Shown piece by piece: positions 1 through 11,879 of a stretch of DNA of 64,000 nt (positions within the stretch are counted from its first letter, which is position 1; each line of letters starts with the position of its first letter). Location: assembly GCA_036362985.1 (NCBI GenBank), contig JAYGXS010000003.1, forward strand, positions 40,603,091 to 40,667,090, read 5' to 3'. The DNA comes from Ligula intestinalis (taxonomy: Eukaryota > Platyhelminthes > Cestoda > Diphyllobothriidea > Diphyllobothriidae). The notes beneath the pieces are model-generated. The model did not search any database. It saw nothing but the letters and a program-made list of their open reading frames with translations, and was not told the DNA's origin. The translations under genes and the position numbers were made by a program.

Positions 1-131
1 GGTATGTGCCTAGCCAGCCTCTAAGAAGCCAGGGCTGGTACTGCTACTACCACTATTGCTATTTCCAATACTATTAACAAGGGTGTAGCTGGGGGATAGT
101 ATTTGCTGGTACTATTACTGACTGCATTGTA

Positions 132-304
132 AGTCAGAAGTGACGCTGATTAAAGTCAGCACTGGGCTCATATCCCCTCAATCTCAACAAGAAGTATATT
201 GGTACAGTTGCTAGCACTAACACCACCATTTGTCAGATGTAATGCTGATGATGCCAACGCTAGGGCTCATATTTCATTGGTCTCAACAAGCAGTGTGAAT
301 CTGG
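132..304. repeat. two diverged tandem units of about 100 bp
   Basis: Two copies of a roughly 100-bp unit lie head to tail. The first begins GTCAGAAGTGACGCTGAT near 132 and the second GTCAGATGTAATGCTGAT near 232. Both then share GGGCTCATAT and TCTCAACAAG in the same order. The units are clearly diverged. No coding potential was seen in bases 1-570. Confidence 0.55.
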
Positions 305-575
305 GTTTAAACTATTGCGTGTAAGTACATGCTTGGGGCCCTGAGCACAGCAGGGCTTGCCTTGGTTTCCGCACTCCCAACTCAATCCATCGAGCTCTGT
401 GCTTTTCTACTAGGTATGGGCTACTATAATAGTGCCATAGGTACGTGCCTATGCAAAACATGCTAACTTTTAGTAATCGTGCTTACTAAGGCCAGTAGAT
501 ACCGTGCTGTAACTACCACCTGTGTGTGCTTTTTAAGAAGTCGCACCCAGTATGCACTCCCAATCTGTGTGAGGT

Positions 576-725
576 AAAGTGATTAGCATTTGAATAATAA
601 TAATAGATCGTCTGTAAAGTGAGGCACAAGTCCTACCCAGGTTAAAAAGTATGTGCAATAAGAGCTGAAGATCTATCATGCATTCGGTCGGAACAAAGTG
701 ACATGTGCAATTTTTGGGATACTTC
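576..725. repeat. left member of a direct repeat pair around a PLE fragment
   Basis: This block contains AGATCTATCATGCATT, AACAAAGTGACATGTGC and GGGATACTTC in order. A diverged copy in the same orientation lies at about 1405-1505. The pair brackets the Penelope-like endonuclease fragment at 1000-1260. It could be the remnant of the terminal repeats such elements carry, or an older local duplication. Confidence 0.45.
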
Positions 726-999
726 TGTTAGAAGTGATGCGCCTTTGCTAAAATTTCGAGTTATAGTAAGTATACTTGCAAATGCCAGTAAGTGGCAAGC
801 TGCAATGCGACCTGTACGTGCATGTAGATATTTATAGTCTAGATGAGGATTTTAGTAAGCTTTGCTCGAAAGGAGTCTTTGGGAAACAAGAAACGAACTT
901 TTTGTAAATAATTCTCGAAAAATGGTCACCTTAGGAAGTTTGTACAACGATGCATGAGATAACAAGAGTTAAAACAAACAGAAAAGGAACTAGATTTTT

Positions 1000-1260
1000 C
1001 CGATCAAGTGCCCAATCCAAGAACTTGGCGAACACTTCCATATATTAAAAACGTTTCTGAACTCCATGAAAGACATCTGAGGAAGTACCAGATTCAAGTG
1101 ACGCACAAGCCAGCGACCACGCTCCGAAATCAACTAGTGCACTCTAAAAATAGGGTTAGCTATCTGGAAAGAAAAGAAGTCATTTACTAAATTCCTTGCG
1201 GCGACTGCGATGCAATTTATTGTGGGCAAACAGGAAGGTCTGCAGCATTCTTTACACCTT
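1000..1260 (+). pseudogene. Penelope-like element fragment, GIY-YIG endonuclease region
   Basis: Translation from 1008 reads NPRTWRTLPYIKNVSE, then THKPATTLRNQLVHSKN. After one stop near 1188 comes IPCGDCDAIYCGQTGR. This order (LPYIKNVS, then HKP..T.R, then IPC..C...Y.G.TGR) is the linker and start of the GIY-YIG endonuclease that follows the reverse transcriptase in Penelope-like retroelements. The reverse transcriptase upstream is absent and the catalytic domain is cut off after the TGR motif, so this is a short dead fragment. Related copies in the window lie at 8.9, 23, 40.8, 51 and 58 kb. Confidence 0.8.
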
Positions 1261-1404
1261 TCCCTCAAGTCCGACGACGACCTGGTGTGCCAGCGTCGGA
1301 AATTTGCAATAAATTTCGTTTCTCATTTCCCAAAGAATCTTTTCCATCAAATTTTACTTCTTGGGATGCCCGTTTTTAACTTCAACTTTTAGTAAGCTGA
1401 AGGT

Positions 1405-1505
1405 TTAAAGAAGCATGCATTTGATAATAGCTAAAGATCTACCATGCATTTTGGTCATAACAAAGTGGCATTTGCCATTTTTCCAGGATACCTCAGTTAT
1501 CTAAG
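1405..1505. repeat. right member of the direct repeat pair
   Basis: This is a diverged direct copy of about 576-725. It contains AGATCTACCATGCATT, AACAAAGTGGCATTTGCC and AGGATACCTC in the same order. Confidence 0.45.
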
Positions 1506-2160
1506 TTATCAGCCTGTAGCTGCATCTTGTTAGACAACATGTGGACGCGAAATCGGGATCATAGTTTGTCGAGCCGTGTCATTGACTTTCTACAGTATAT
1601 AATTTGCTCAGAATTTACAGGGCATCGTCTGTCTATTAGGAAGCAAGCTTATCCACAATCAATTGGCAATGAAAGCTTAGTAATACCTACAACAGTATTG
1701 CAGGTTCAGTAATAAGACATGCATCCTAAATGTGTTACAAGTACGGTACTAGAGGACAACAGTGTTGGTGAGCCGGTACTAGGCTAAAAGGTTAGACTAG
1801 GCTTTGAGGACTGCATTGTCAAAGCTAAGCAAATCTAACTAAGAGACTGGACTGCGTAAATTAAGAGGTACATCTGTGTCTACACTGAGTAATGAAGCAA
1901 CATCCAGCTATATTTATAGGTAAGCTAGATTGGAATATTATGTAACTAATAAAGCAAATTTACTGCTGCAGTTAAGAGAACTAGGCTATAGAAGAAGAAT
2001 TCTATATTTAGGATTGTAAAATCCTGAACTTTCAGCAAAACTGGCTCCATTCATGGAGAGCAAAGGATAAGGTAAATAAGGGGTTATTTTAAAAGGTCAA
2101 AGGTAAATGGTCATGAAATACTCACAATTCAATTTTTACACGATATTCACATCAACTATG
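1506..2160. other. no gene recognised
   Basis: Only short open frames without family resemblance were seen here. No terminal repeats or RNA genes were recognised. Confidence 0.4.
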
Positions 2161-2164
2161 GAGA

Positions 2165-3480
2165 CGGCTCAGCTTTCAACTTCTCAATTTCCGCTGCTTC
2201 ACAGGGGCTAGGAATGGGAGTACCAAGAGCTGATATGCTGATGTGTGGCAAGATATAGGACGGAAACCTCGACGCATAGGACGGGAAGACTTTGCAGTCA
2301 TTAGTTCAGAGTGGAGAGGGTGAGCGACCTCATTAAGGATGCGATCAGCAAATTGCTTGACCGTTTTAAAGGGGCGATTTATTATAATGTCAGCTAAAAA
2401 ATAGGAAAAACCGGCAGCTGAAGAGAGCATTCGGAGGTTACGTTTCAAAATGACTAGGTCTATCTTAAATTAGGTTAGAAAAATAACCGGAGAGCAGTAA
2501 AGAATGAGGGGGAGAATACAGGCATCTACAAAACGCCAGATTAGGGCTTGCGGTGTGCGATATGAACGCAAGCGGCGATTATAATATAAAAGTTTACTGA
2601 TTTTGATAAAAAGGCCTTCTACGTGAAGAGAAAATGTGAGGTTGGATGCTAGTGTAACACTAAGGTATCGGAAAGAGGATACTTCGGTGGGCAGAATGTC
2701 AATAATTTAGGGACTGGGAGAGGGTCGCAGTCGAAAAATAAACTGGACTGACTTTCGCTCGTTTAGTAGAAGGCTATTTGCTGACGACCGTGTTGAGACA
2801 TGGTCTAGATCATCCTTCAGTATTTGGAGGTGTGACTGACTTTTGAGAGGATGGCCAACTACCATATCATCAGCACATTTAACAAACAAGCATTCGTTTG
2901 GCGATCGTAGGTCGTCAGTGTGGAAAGAGAAGAGATGAGGGGATAAAATAGCCCCTTGAAGAACTCCACAGTTGTTGGGAAGCACCATGGATTTTCGCTT
3001 TCCGCACTAAACGAATTGAATGCGGGAGGTGAAATAGTCCCCAAGCTAAGACGCAGCCCAGTCAGGAGAGCCGCATGCAGCGGTTTTATTAAGAAGTAGA
3101 TGGCGCTGGATTGTATTGAAGGCTGAGGAGTAGTCGAGAAAAACACAGCCGTATGCACGGCAGCCCTTATCTAAATCTCTTAGAGCAGAATGAACTACCA
3201 GAGCAACAGCATCTAGTGTACTACGCCTAGCCTTATACGCGAATTGCAAGGGATCGGAATAATTGGAAGAAAACGGCGTGATGATCTCTAAGGCAACTCG
3301 TTCTGCAAACTTAAATAGTGCAGAAGAGCACGCAATTGGACGAAAAGATTTTGGACCAGAATAGGAGGTTTTTTCGGGATGGGAGTGAAATAATAACCAA
3401 AGAATTAACAACAACAATCTTACGCCCATCGTAGGCTTCATGCGGGCTGATATGTAAGACACCCGAGGAGAGTTCACGTT
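2165..3480 (-). mobile_element. non-LTR retrotransposon (LINE) remnant, reverse transcriptase to C-terminus
   Basis: Read on the minus strand, the 3477 end gives a reverse transcriptase with SFRPIACSSALFKFAERV, FAYKARRSTLDAVA and a finger/palm segment ending CVFLDYSSAFNTIQR (motif A, F.D.S.AF). After a frameshift comes GVLQGAILSPHLFSFHTDDL (motif B region), then KCADDMVVG, which stands for the usual YADD. The minus-strand tail to about 2176 (ADRILNEVAHPLHSELM) fits the C-terminal part. The frame is broken several times, so the copy is dead. It looks like a Jockey/CR1/Rex-type LINE, but I cannot assign the clade. A second copy follows directly at 3510. Confidence 0.8.
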
Positions 3481-3509
3481 CGCGAGGCAGGTGCGACTGT
3501 CATCAATAC

Positions 3510-4150
3510 ATCAGGTAGTGTGCTAGGAATGGTAGTACAGAGTTCTGATATACCGATGTACGGCAGGACATATGTCGGAAACTTCGGCGCATAGTACGGG
3601 AAGACTTGGCAGCCACTCATATTGAGTGAAGTGGATGAGCAACCTCATCAAGAATGCGATCAGCAAATTACTTGACCGTTTTAAAATTTCGCAGTTATAT
3701 AATATCTGCTAAAAAGCATAAGAAACACCGGCAGCTGAAGAGAGTATGATGAAGCTACATTTAAAAATCAATGGGTCTATTGTAGCAAGGCTGGAAAGTA
3801 ACTGGAGGTCAGTAGAGAATGAGGAGGAGAACGCAGACATCTATACATATTCAGCTTAGGGCTTGAGGTGCTTGTATGTGATATGAACGAAGCCGACGGA
3901 TATAATATATAAATTTACGAATTTTAATTAAGGGACTTTAATATGAAAAGTCGATGAAAGATAAGATGTCAGAGTTACATCAAGGCACCGGAAAAAGTGT
4001 TCGTCATAGGGCAGGATATCTAAGGATTCAGGGCTGGGAGAGAACCACAATCGGAAGACTATTGGCTAACGACCATGCTGAGACGTGTTTAAGGCCATCT
4101 TTCAGTACCTGGAGAGGAATCCGAAATTTAAGAGGATTAGCAACAACCGT
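3510..4150 (-). mobile_element. second truncated copy of the same LINE
   Basis: Nucleotide order matches 2200-2880 of the neighbouring copy. Both share GCGATCAGCAAATT followed by CTTGACCGTTTTAAA, and the GGGCTGGGAGAG / GGACTGGGAGAG stretch. Both lie on the minus strand and the copies are strongly diverged. The reading frame is closed throughout. Similarity fades after about 4150. Confidence 0.65.
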
Positions 4151-5170
4151 ATCATCCTTCCACATATCTCTCATATTCCAGTGGCGATACCAAGTCAAGC
4201 TGGCCAGACGTACGTAAGAGGACGGTGGCTCGTTAGGCTTGGTCGACGTTTATACATGCAACACAGAGTCAATTAGTAGACCCACATGACCCAACGCTTA
4301 ATAAGGACTCTTATCTGATATGTTATGTGGACAACGGGAAGATTTCCTGAATCAGGAGTAAGGAAAGAATGATTAAGTAAGACGAGCGTTTTTCAAAGAA
4401 AGAGCTTACAAGGGACCCTACCAGTAGTTTCCACGAGCTATCTCTTCAGGTAACTAGTGTCAGTGGGCCTTCTTTGTCGCCTAAAACCAATCAGTGAAAT
4501 GGCGCACGTTGATTATTTGGTGCCAATGTGGGGGTAGATCCAGCACCGAATCCTCCAGGAGCGTGAGGCAGGCCGGAATGTATGAGTCAGCGTTTGCACT
4601 GGCAGCCACGCGAGTGGATCGTCTCGACCAAGAGCATGAGGTGTAGAAGAAAAAAAACGTCAAAAGCGTCACGCGGGGGGAAAAGACTGCCACCCTCTGA
4701 TCTGGTGTACGTGCAACCACCAAGATATACAATGAAGAAAAGTCGTTGCGATCTCACCTTCGACCCAAAAAGGAATCCAGCTGTCTTTCTAGTCGCCAGC
4801 CTTCCTAGCCACAGTTTTTAACACGTCAGATTTATTATGGGAAGTAAACAAAGCATCGAGTTATCGTATGCTTTTTATTTCTCCTGCCCCTCTGCGTGCC
4901 AGTGGCCAGTCTAAATTGAATCACCTGCTACCGGGACTGAAGAAAGCTGATGGAAATGCGCAAAGACTCCACCGAACGTGCGTCACACGCTTGTGTGGCT
5001 TCCGGTTTCTGACTGGCGCAAAGAAACAGCTCATTAGACGTCTGTCACGAGTCTGAGTGGCCAGTGCTTCGGGTCTATCCAAACATCACAGACCATTTTG
5101 GAAACAACCGAGCGCATATGAATACGCGTATATAGATGCACACCTCGCTAGCTCTGGCGTCGGGATGCGG
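4151..5170. other. upstream flank of the LRR gene, no gene recognised
   Basis: No convincing coding sequence was found. TGGTGCCAATGTGGGGG at 4518-4534 resembles the primer-binding site that follows an LTR, but no LTR pair was recognised around it. The last part, to 5170, is the presumed promoter region of the LRR gene. Confidence 0.35.
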
Positions 5171-5174
5171 GCAG

Positions 5175-5182
5175 TATAAAAG
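5175..5182 (+). promoter_or_regulatory. TATA box candidate of the LRR gene
   Basis: TATAAAAG lies 148 bases upstream of the chosen ATG at 5330. It is a consensus core-promoter motif in the right position, followed by a pyrimidine-rich stretch (CTTTTCTCTTCACC) suited to initiation. It is inferred from position only. Confidence 0.45.
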
Positions 5183-5329
5183 TGCATCTAACTTTTCTCT
5201 TCACCCTACCTCACGCATTGCTCTGTGTATGCCACACAACAACATTATGATCGACCCAAAGACCTGAGCTTGTGCTGCCTCGTCAAGCAGAGAAACGCAC
5301 AGAGACCACTACCCAGCACAAGATTTCAA

Positions 5330-5537
5330 ATGAATTATCTGATAAAGAATCTACGCCAGCTGATTGACACTGATGATCCCGCACATCCGGGCAAGAAGCG
5401 CCTCAAGCTCCAAGGCAAGAACCTCACCAAGGTGCCCATCGAACTGTCCCACTTGACAGATCTAGAGGTCCTAGTAATGAGTCCTGAACGTGAGGCCTGT
5501 CTCTTTTACCGACTCTCTGAAATACCGATTTGGATAG
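5330..5537 (+). CDS. leucine-rich-repeat protein, coding exon 1
   Basis: The exon starts at ATG 5330 (MNYLIKNLRQLIDTDDP) and encodes 69 residues plus one base. The first LRR unit reads LKLQGKNLTKVPIELSHL at about residues 25-42. It is followed by TDLEVLVMSPEREACLFY and LSEIPIWI, a repeat enlarged by an insertion. A donor GTGGGT begins at 5538. The leftover G joins in frame with AC of the exon at 22532, giving IPIWI-D-KLINLQVLHLD, which keeps the LRR spacing. Splicing at an earlier GTAATGAGT (5475) would break the repeat. The protein is a short-type LRR scaffold of the RSU1/Erbin/SHOC2 general kind; I do not recognise the exact orthologue. Exon confidence rests on the repeat pattern and phase, not on transcripts. 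Confidence 0.75.
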
Positions 5538-8500
5538 GTGGGTCTGCAGCGCATGGTCATATGACTCTCAAGTTTCTCTGTATTTTCAATCTACAATGCG
5601 TCAGAAATGCCTTTCATGCTTTAAATATCGATGGCCCTCTGCATGTTCTTGATTTGCTAATATAAATCAAAGGACACTTAGTAGCAAGCTATTGAAATCT
5701 ACGAAGGTTTTCCTGTATACAAGAAACAGATACCAAGTTAGATTGTTATATTTTCAGAAGTATGAATACCTTATTGGCAGTGTTTACAGGCGCGTAGGCA
5801 TTTCTATGTTTTTGGGCATGTGGACATTAAAGTATAATACCGTCTTCCGTTAAGCTTGTCAATCAATTGATAAGGATAATTTATAAAAATCCCTCCATTG
5901 CCTGGTCTGTTATGGTTTATTATTTAATAGCTATGGGTAGTAACCCTCTGTGTATAAAATACTATATTCAGATTAAAATATGCAAAAAGTTGTTTTATTG
6001 TGATTTTTGCTATCAAAATTCTGTTTATTTATTGAGCTACCTTTTGATTTTTTTGCTTTTTCTCTCAATTTTTGTTATATACAGACCTAGTATAATAACT
6101 TCGGTGGAAATTTATGTATTTTTTATAGTTCCTTGCACACATTTCGCTGAGTTCCTGCGGTTAGGCTACCCGTCAAGATCCTCATTAGCACTGTTCCCAT
6201 TTTACACGATTCTGGGGTTAGCGGTGGTTAAGGGGACCTATATAACCTACAGTTGCTGATTATCTCATGCCTTCCCGTGATTTTCTTGGCCTTTCCCAAC
6301 AGTGGAGCTAGCCCTGGGTTGTGTACCACAAATATGTTTCACAAATCCCGCGTAAACTCAGCCAATTATTACAAGATCTGTTTTATGAATAGATCTTTCC
6401 TCATATATGAAACCAGAACAGCAGCGCCTGAAATGATAATATTCAAAGACTTATCATTTTTAATGAAGACGTTTTTGTTTATAAAGGTAATAAAAGTCAG
6501 CCCAAGACAAATATTGACAGCTAAAATAAAAAGGCATCAAAAGGCTTCTATTGCGTAATTTAGACGTCTTGGGTTATATAATAAACAGGACCAATTGATT
6601 TGGTAGATAAGAGCACAGTGTAATCGAACTGAATGTTCTGGATAAGTTATAAGGCTTGATATGGCACATGCTGTTTGATACCGTCCTAGTCTGAAATGAA
6701 GAGGCATCAGTTCTAGGCACATACAATATAGAAGATGTCAGAAGTTATTATTTTTTGGCTCCTGTAAAAAAACAGTTTACCAGGTAACTGCCCATGTTCA
6801 CGAGTGCAACTGTCCAATAACATTTTTAAGAAGTTTACTATGAATAAGGTATGCCCAAATTCTCATTATCATATTCAAACCGCTTTTTTTGAAACCTTTT
6901 ATTGAGCCCAGAGAAGTTAACATGTTAACTTCACCATGTATTTTAAAGTAGCATACAAACTTTCAAGGATTCACAATCTTTTGAAAATGTTTTTAACTTT
7001 TTACAATTATTCATAAAGCTCCAACTGTCGGATAATGGAAAGCTTTTTCGGAAAAAAAGCATTCTTAGCAAACCGGAAAGCCTTGCTGCTTTGATAAAAA
7101 TATTTATGAGCTGGAGAAATTCTGTGCACGAACCTTTAGGTATTCATCTATCTAAACATACTACATTCTGTAAGAAAATCAAAAGGAAAAAACTACAAAT
7201 TACCTTTTATAAAATTTGAATCCATAATAGCTTGTGGTTTTTAAAGAAGAGTGGACAAATCTTTTTTGAGTTGGGCCCTGAGAGTTCTTTTACGGTGCCT
7301 GTTATTTCTTGTTACTCTAAAAACATTTTATTGGCATTATTATAGTAATCACGAATAAAGAAAATGTCTTCCAGGTTGTTTACAGATGCCAGTCGAGAGG
7401 CTATTGAAATATCGCGCAATTAAGCAGATCTGACTCATTACTGTTGTGGAACTGTTCAATGTTTTTGGTTGATATTCAACGCTTTAGGAGATTGTGCTGA
7501 TATTGGGTTCTTATCATTTTCTTAGCAAACATATGACTTACAAGTGCACCTTGATGGTTTTCTACAGCTAGCTGACTGGGTTACTCAACCACAGGTAACC
7601 GTGGAAAGGTTCCCTCACTACGGCCTTCTTCAGAAAAGGCAAGTGCTTACAGTTGACTGGTTGGAGGAAAAATAGTTCAGCACCGAGAGGAGCACATGAC
7701 TCTGTAAAGATTATGAGGGTTTTATCGGTCAGGCTCCAGTTTTAATCTACCAGAGCTGTTTGCTTGGTGTTCTTTGTCGTCTTAAACTGAAAGTATACAT
7801 GAGACTCGTGTCTTTTCGTTGGTCATCTATCGTTCCTTTTTATTGAAAGGACTTACATTTGAGAATGCTATTTTACAGTAGTTTCAACCGCAGCTATGTG
7901 CGCCAGTTGGTTAACATTCAAAAGACCTCTTTTTGAATGCTGGCCAACTTATAAGGTGAGTCGATTTTTCTTTGTCTGAGCGAAGGGATCAGTTGCCATC
8001 GTAGGGACATAATACATTCTAAGGCCAGTAGAGTTCACAAAATAAAAAACTACAATAGGAATGATGTCAGGCTGATGATTTTAACGAGACAATGAATTGT
8101 ACCAACATTTTTTCGTAGAATAGGCATACATTGGGGGCTGAAGTCTCCTAACTTTTAAAGACATTGAAATTGGTACTTTTCCTGGAAGTGAGCGCAAGGC
8201 ACGTGTATTACTAGACTGCCAGGGTGTCCATATCAAAAGTCCCCTTCATTAAATAACTTTGTAAGTTCTAGGCCAAATGGAAGATGCCTGGATGTTGAAG
8301 CTTCGTTTATGTACCACTTCGGATTGTCAAAAAATACGGTCAAGAACTATCTCCTAACATGAATTATTATTACCAACGAAGATATAGAACAGCAAACTTG
8401 TTCTTTATTGACTATCGTACCATTCTCAGTTAGTCACACGGTAACCCTAAACCATAGGAAACTACGAGCTTGACGGGTTTCTCGTTTTTATGCTGCATCT

Positions 8501-8860
8501 GGCGTTCACATATATGGACCTCTCGGGGTTGCACTCAAGTGTACTAGACGTTGTACATGAGCAACTTTCAGCAATCCGACGCGACATTTGTGTCTCGTGT
8601 TTGGCTGCAAACGTGCGGTTGCCTATATAGCTCTTACAGATGACTGACTGCTCGTCCATTTGTTTCTTCTTATGACGGCTCCAAAGCAAAGCTACGATCA
8701 AAATGGAATGCTTATTCCCCAAAAGCTGAGTACACTGTTAAGTATTTTAAACGTTGAGTTTAATGGGCCAACATAAATTAACAGAAAGCGCAAAACTAGT
8801 CACACAAAGAATAGGTATAGAACCATGAACCTGCAACTCGTAGGCTTAAATAGTGCGCAG
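5538..8860. other. first part of LRR intron 1, AT-rich, no gene recognised
   Basis: This is AT-rich intronic sequence. Open frames are short and lack family motifs. A TACGGCCTTCTTCAGAAA stretch near 7620 recalls the terminal repeats of Penelope-like elements, but it is too short to call. Confidence 0.4.
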
Positions 8861-8989
8861 ATCAGCTGGTGCGGCAATTCGGCGTTTACATACATATGTA
8901 TATGTACATCCCATTCATCATCCCTAAAGAAGATGAAGAAGGAAACAAGGCGCCTTGTCGGACCACACTGTATTTATGCTGGCCGTTCG

Positions 8990-9860
8990 TAAACGTACCT
9001 GTTTCCATCGTGATTCCCTACATGAAGAATGTTTCGAAAGCGACAGTTCGAGTCCTGAACCCTTTTGGAATTGGGATAGCCCATAAACCGGATTCGACTA
9101 TCCGACAGCAGATAATGCGACCCAGAGACCCGTTATTGACAACGAAACAGTCAGCAGTGGTCTACAGCATACCCTGTCAAAATTTGAGCGCGAAATGAAA
9201 TGGGTAAACGCCTCTGTACAAGGCTACACGAACACCAGCTGGCGGTCACCGGCAAGGATAGATTGTCACTGGTGTATGGCCATATAGAACAGGAGAAGCA
9301 CGGTTTCGCCTTCGGGACGTGAAAGTCATCGGCCGATCCAAAAACAAGATAGCTGGACTGGTTCTCGAAAGTTGGTCCTCAGTAGAAACAATCAATAGTA
9401 ATATTGAATTAAATCCAGTATGTCAGACCCTCCGTACCAGACTCCAGTCAACCTAGACGAGACCGATGACACCAACGAGCGATTTGCAGCTTCGTCAATG
9501 GCTGTCACCACTGCGGCAGGGGAGGAGAGCCACACGACCGAGGTGGCTCATCAATCGATCGGCGAGCCCCAACGAGTGAACGGGCTTTGCACGTGGAGTG
9601 ACAGCGGATTTGCCCACTCGATTATGAGGAAAGGTCCCATATCAACCAGCCCAGCGCACACGAAGGGCACATGAGGGGCACGCAGACCTGGCAGCGACTG
9701 CAACAGCCATACAGGTGACAGAAATCATACTAGGTTTTCTGCAGTCCGCCACGGAGGAGCCAAAGCCCATCTGCGACCAGCAGGACGATCAGGGTCCATG
9801 CGTTAGGTACGCCTATAATACAAGAAAGGCAGCGACACAAGACAACTCTCAGTAAGCAGG
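8990..9860 (+). mobile_element. Penelope-like element 3' part (GIY-YIG endonuclease and tail)
   Basis: The + strand reads IPYMKNVSKATVRVLNPFG, then IAHKPDSTIRQQIMRPRDP and KQSAVVYSIPC. After frame changes, HQLAVTGKDRLSLVYGHIE and VIGRSKNKIAGLVLESW appear, then SVETINSNIELNPVCQTLR. This is the order found in Penelope-like proteins: linker, GIY-YIG start, then the C-terminal endonuclease segment with the catalytic-region E in LLESW-type motifs. The YIG core has been lost by mutation after IPC. The tail runs to about 9860 with serine- and aspartate-rich coding remnants. It is dead and 5' truncated, and sits inside the first intron of the LRR gene in the same orientation. Confidence 0.8.
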
Positions 9861-11670
9861 AACGACTATCTCACTACTCTGATGATGGAACTCAGGATGT
9901 TTACCAAAATGTCAGCACAAATACTGTGTGGTCCATGAAAGTGCCTTGTTTTCTCTTTCATCTTTTGACGGATGATGAACAGGATAATTTATGTCAACCT
10001 CGTATTTTTCTCCATGTGTCTATATTTCCAGGCCATCCGGAACTGTAATATAATAAAATTTGCGGTCACAAGCTATTAGGTCGTTCAACTTGACTGACTT
10101 TCGGAATGAATCCATCCTAACGAGGGAGGAGTAAAACTTCGCCAAATATTTAAAGGACCTCAATGCCTTTGAAAGCCTTCTTTGACTTACAAATCATTAC
10201 CTGTAGGAGTCCTTGTTGACGGTTGGATAAACAGCCCCACACAGAAAACGAGGGACAATGGCGTTTTTGATATGTGGATGACAACCATAAGCGTCTTACG
10301 GATGGGATAAACGAAAATGATAGCAGATTTCAGAAAGTTAAATTTAAAGAATTAAGCTTCACCTTGTGCTTGTTTTAATGCACCAATAAAACACACTAAA
10401 GTAAGCGTGCAATTTGAACTGTCGTAACTAGGAGTTTTTGATGGGTAAGATATTCCAAGTGAGCTGATCCCAGCCCATGATAAGCAATTACACTAAATGA
10501 GAACGTAAGAAGGACATCGCGTTAAATCCGACTCACCTGATTGCCGTGACTGAAGATATAATTGAAGTGGACAACGTTGATAGCCTACCCCTTAACCGCG
10601 TCATAGCCCTTAGACCTAATAATAGCCCTAATCACTACCCTGAATTTTATCCTAGCCTCTAACCATAACTCTAACCCTAACCTCTAACTCTACCCCTGGC
10701 CCTAGCCCAAACTCTGAGCCTGATCCAAAATCGTAAACGAACTCTTATGGTGATGTCTGAGGGAGGTGTGACGGAGCATGAGAGAAAACACAAAGGAGAG
10801 TTAAATTAAGCCTACCAGACTGACTGACTGCTTAGAATTAGAGATTACATGGGGCCATGTATCAGATCATTACCGAATCCTTGACAAAACCTCAATTTCT
10901 ATACAGGATTATCAAAATCATCTGAACTTAAGGTTTTCGTATAATTCTAGTGCACGAACGCTCTCAAAGAGCTCAGACTGATGGACTACGTCCGAAATAA
11001 ACAAAATCCAGGTTGCATTTGAGGATTGCCATCTGCACAATAAAATGCTGCTATTGTGATCAAGTACGCTTATATACAATAAACGGCCCAGAATATAGTC
11101 ATTATGGGGTCCGATTTCTCCTTGTTAGTACTTGGCACCAAAAATGGCACCTGTTTTTCTTTCGTCGGAGAACTTTATATTCGATTCAGTTATACAAGGC
11201 ACACAGTTTTGTGCCTGATTCTACGCCTTTTCTTTCTTCGTAGTGATCTTTAACTTCCTTTTGGATAAGTGCTGCTTGGATTGCCACGCCCGGATAGTCC
11301 TAAAGGATATAGTTACGGTATCTGGATTTGGACATTTATGTAAGCCGTGCAGTATTAACGACCGAGATTCGAAGAACGTAGGCAAAATAAGGAATGTGTT
11401 TTCGTTGTCTTTTTAGGCTGTTTACTTGAATGATTTCAGCAGAGAGGACCGTATGCCGCAGAGTTTAACTCAACTAAGGAAAAACGATACGTTCATGTTA
11501 CTTTGCATAGGTGTTTGAAAATTAGTTGCTATTCATGGGGCTCGTCTCAGCCAAGAGCGATGGAAGTGTGTCATATGACTGACTGTAGAAAAAAACCCAC
11601 CTACCGTAGGAATATGGTTGTAAGGTTGGTCAGCAGTGTTGACGGTTACTCCCTGATAATAAAAGGCATG
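9861..11670. other. LRR intron 1, no gene; contains a telomere-like tract
   Basis: No supported coding sequence was found. The only structured stretch is the degenerate CTAACC-type repeat annotated separately at 10590-10735. Confidence 0.4.
10590..10735. repeat. degenerate interstitial telomere-like tract
   Basis: Repeated CTAACC/CTAACTCTA/CCCTAA-like hexamers (for example CTCTAACCCTAACCTCTAAC) run for about 145 bases with many substitutions. The tract resembles decayed TTAGGG-strand C-rich repeats. It could equally be a simple-sequence expansion. Confidence 0.5.
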
Positions 11671-11679
11671 CTCATGGTG

Positions 11680-11862
11680 TGAATTATGAATGGGCTGATG
11701 ACACTACCAGCAAAGACAAGGGAGAGTGGAATAGCCATTTCTGGTTCAGTAGCCGTCATCAGCCAGTCATACCCAGTCCCAAGTGCTGTCCAGCTCGAGG
11801 TTCGAACCTGCAACCTTGTTAGTTAGAAGTCTAACGCTCTAGCCACTGCACCACGGGCTCGT
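11680..11862 (-). repeat. tRNA-derived SINE, copy 1
   Basis: On the minus strand the element begins GAGCCCGTGGTGCAGTGG at 11860, with a Pol III A-box-like GTGGTGCAGTGG and a B box GGTTCGAACCT. The following body contains GGTATGACTGGCTGATGA and TCCCTTGTCTTTGCTGG at the 3' end. The body is shared with + strand copies at 23888-23974 and 29519-29647. The tRNA-like head alone would not fold as a clean tRNA. The shared non-tRNA body makes it a SINE and not a tRNA gene. Confidence 0.75.
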
Positions 11863-11879
11863 TGTCGTTCTGGTTTTGG

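Noticed and set aside
7560..7640. Possible PLE terminal repeat (CTTCTTCAGAAA context)
   Set aside because: Too short and not repeated elsewhere in the window.
11795..11862. tRNA gene on the minus strand with A and B boxes
   Set aside because: The anticodon arm does not give a clean 7-base loop, and the head continues into a body repeated elsewhere in the window, so it is a SINE.
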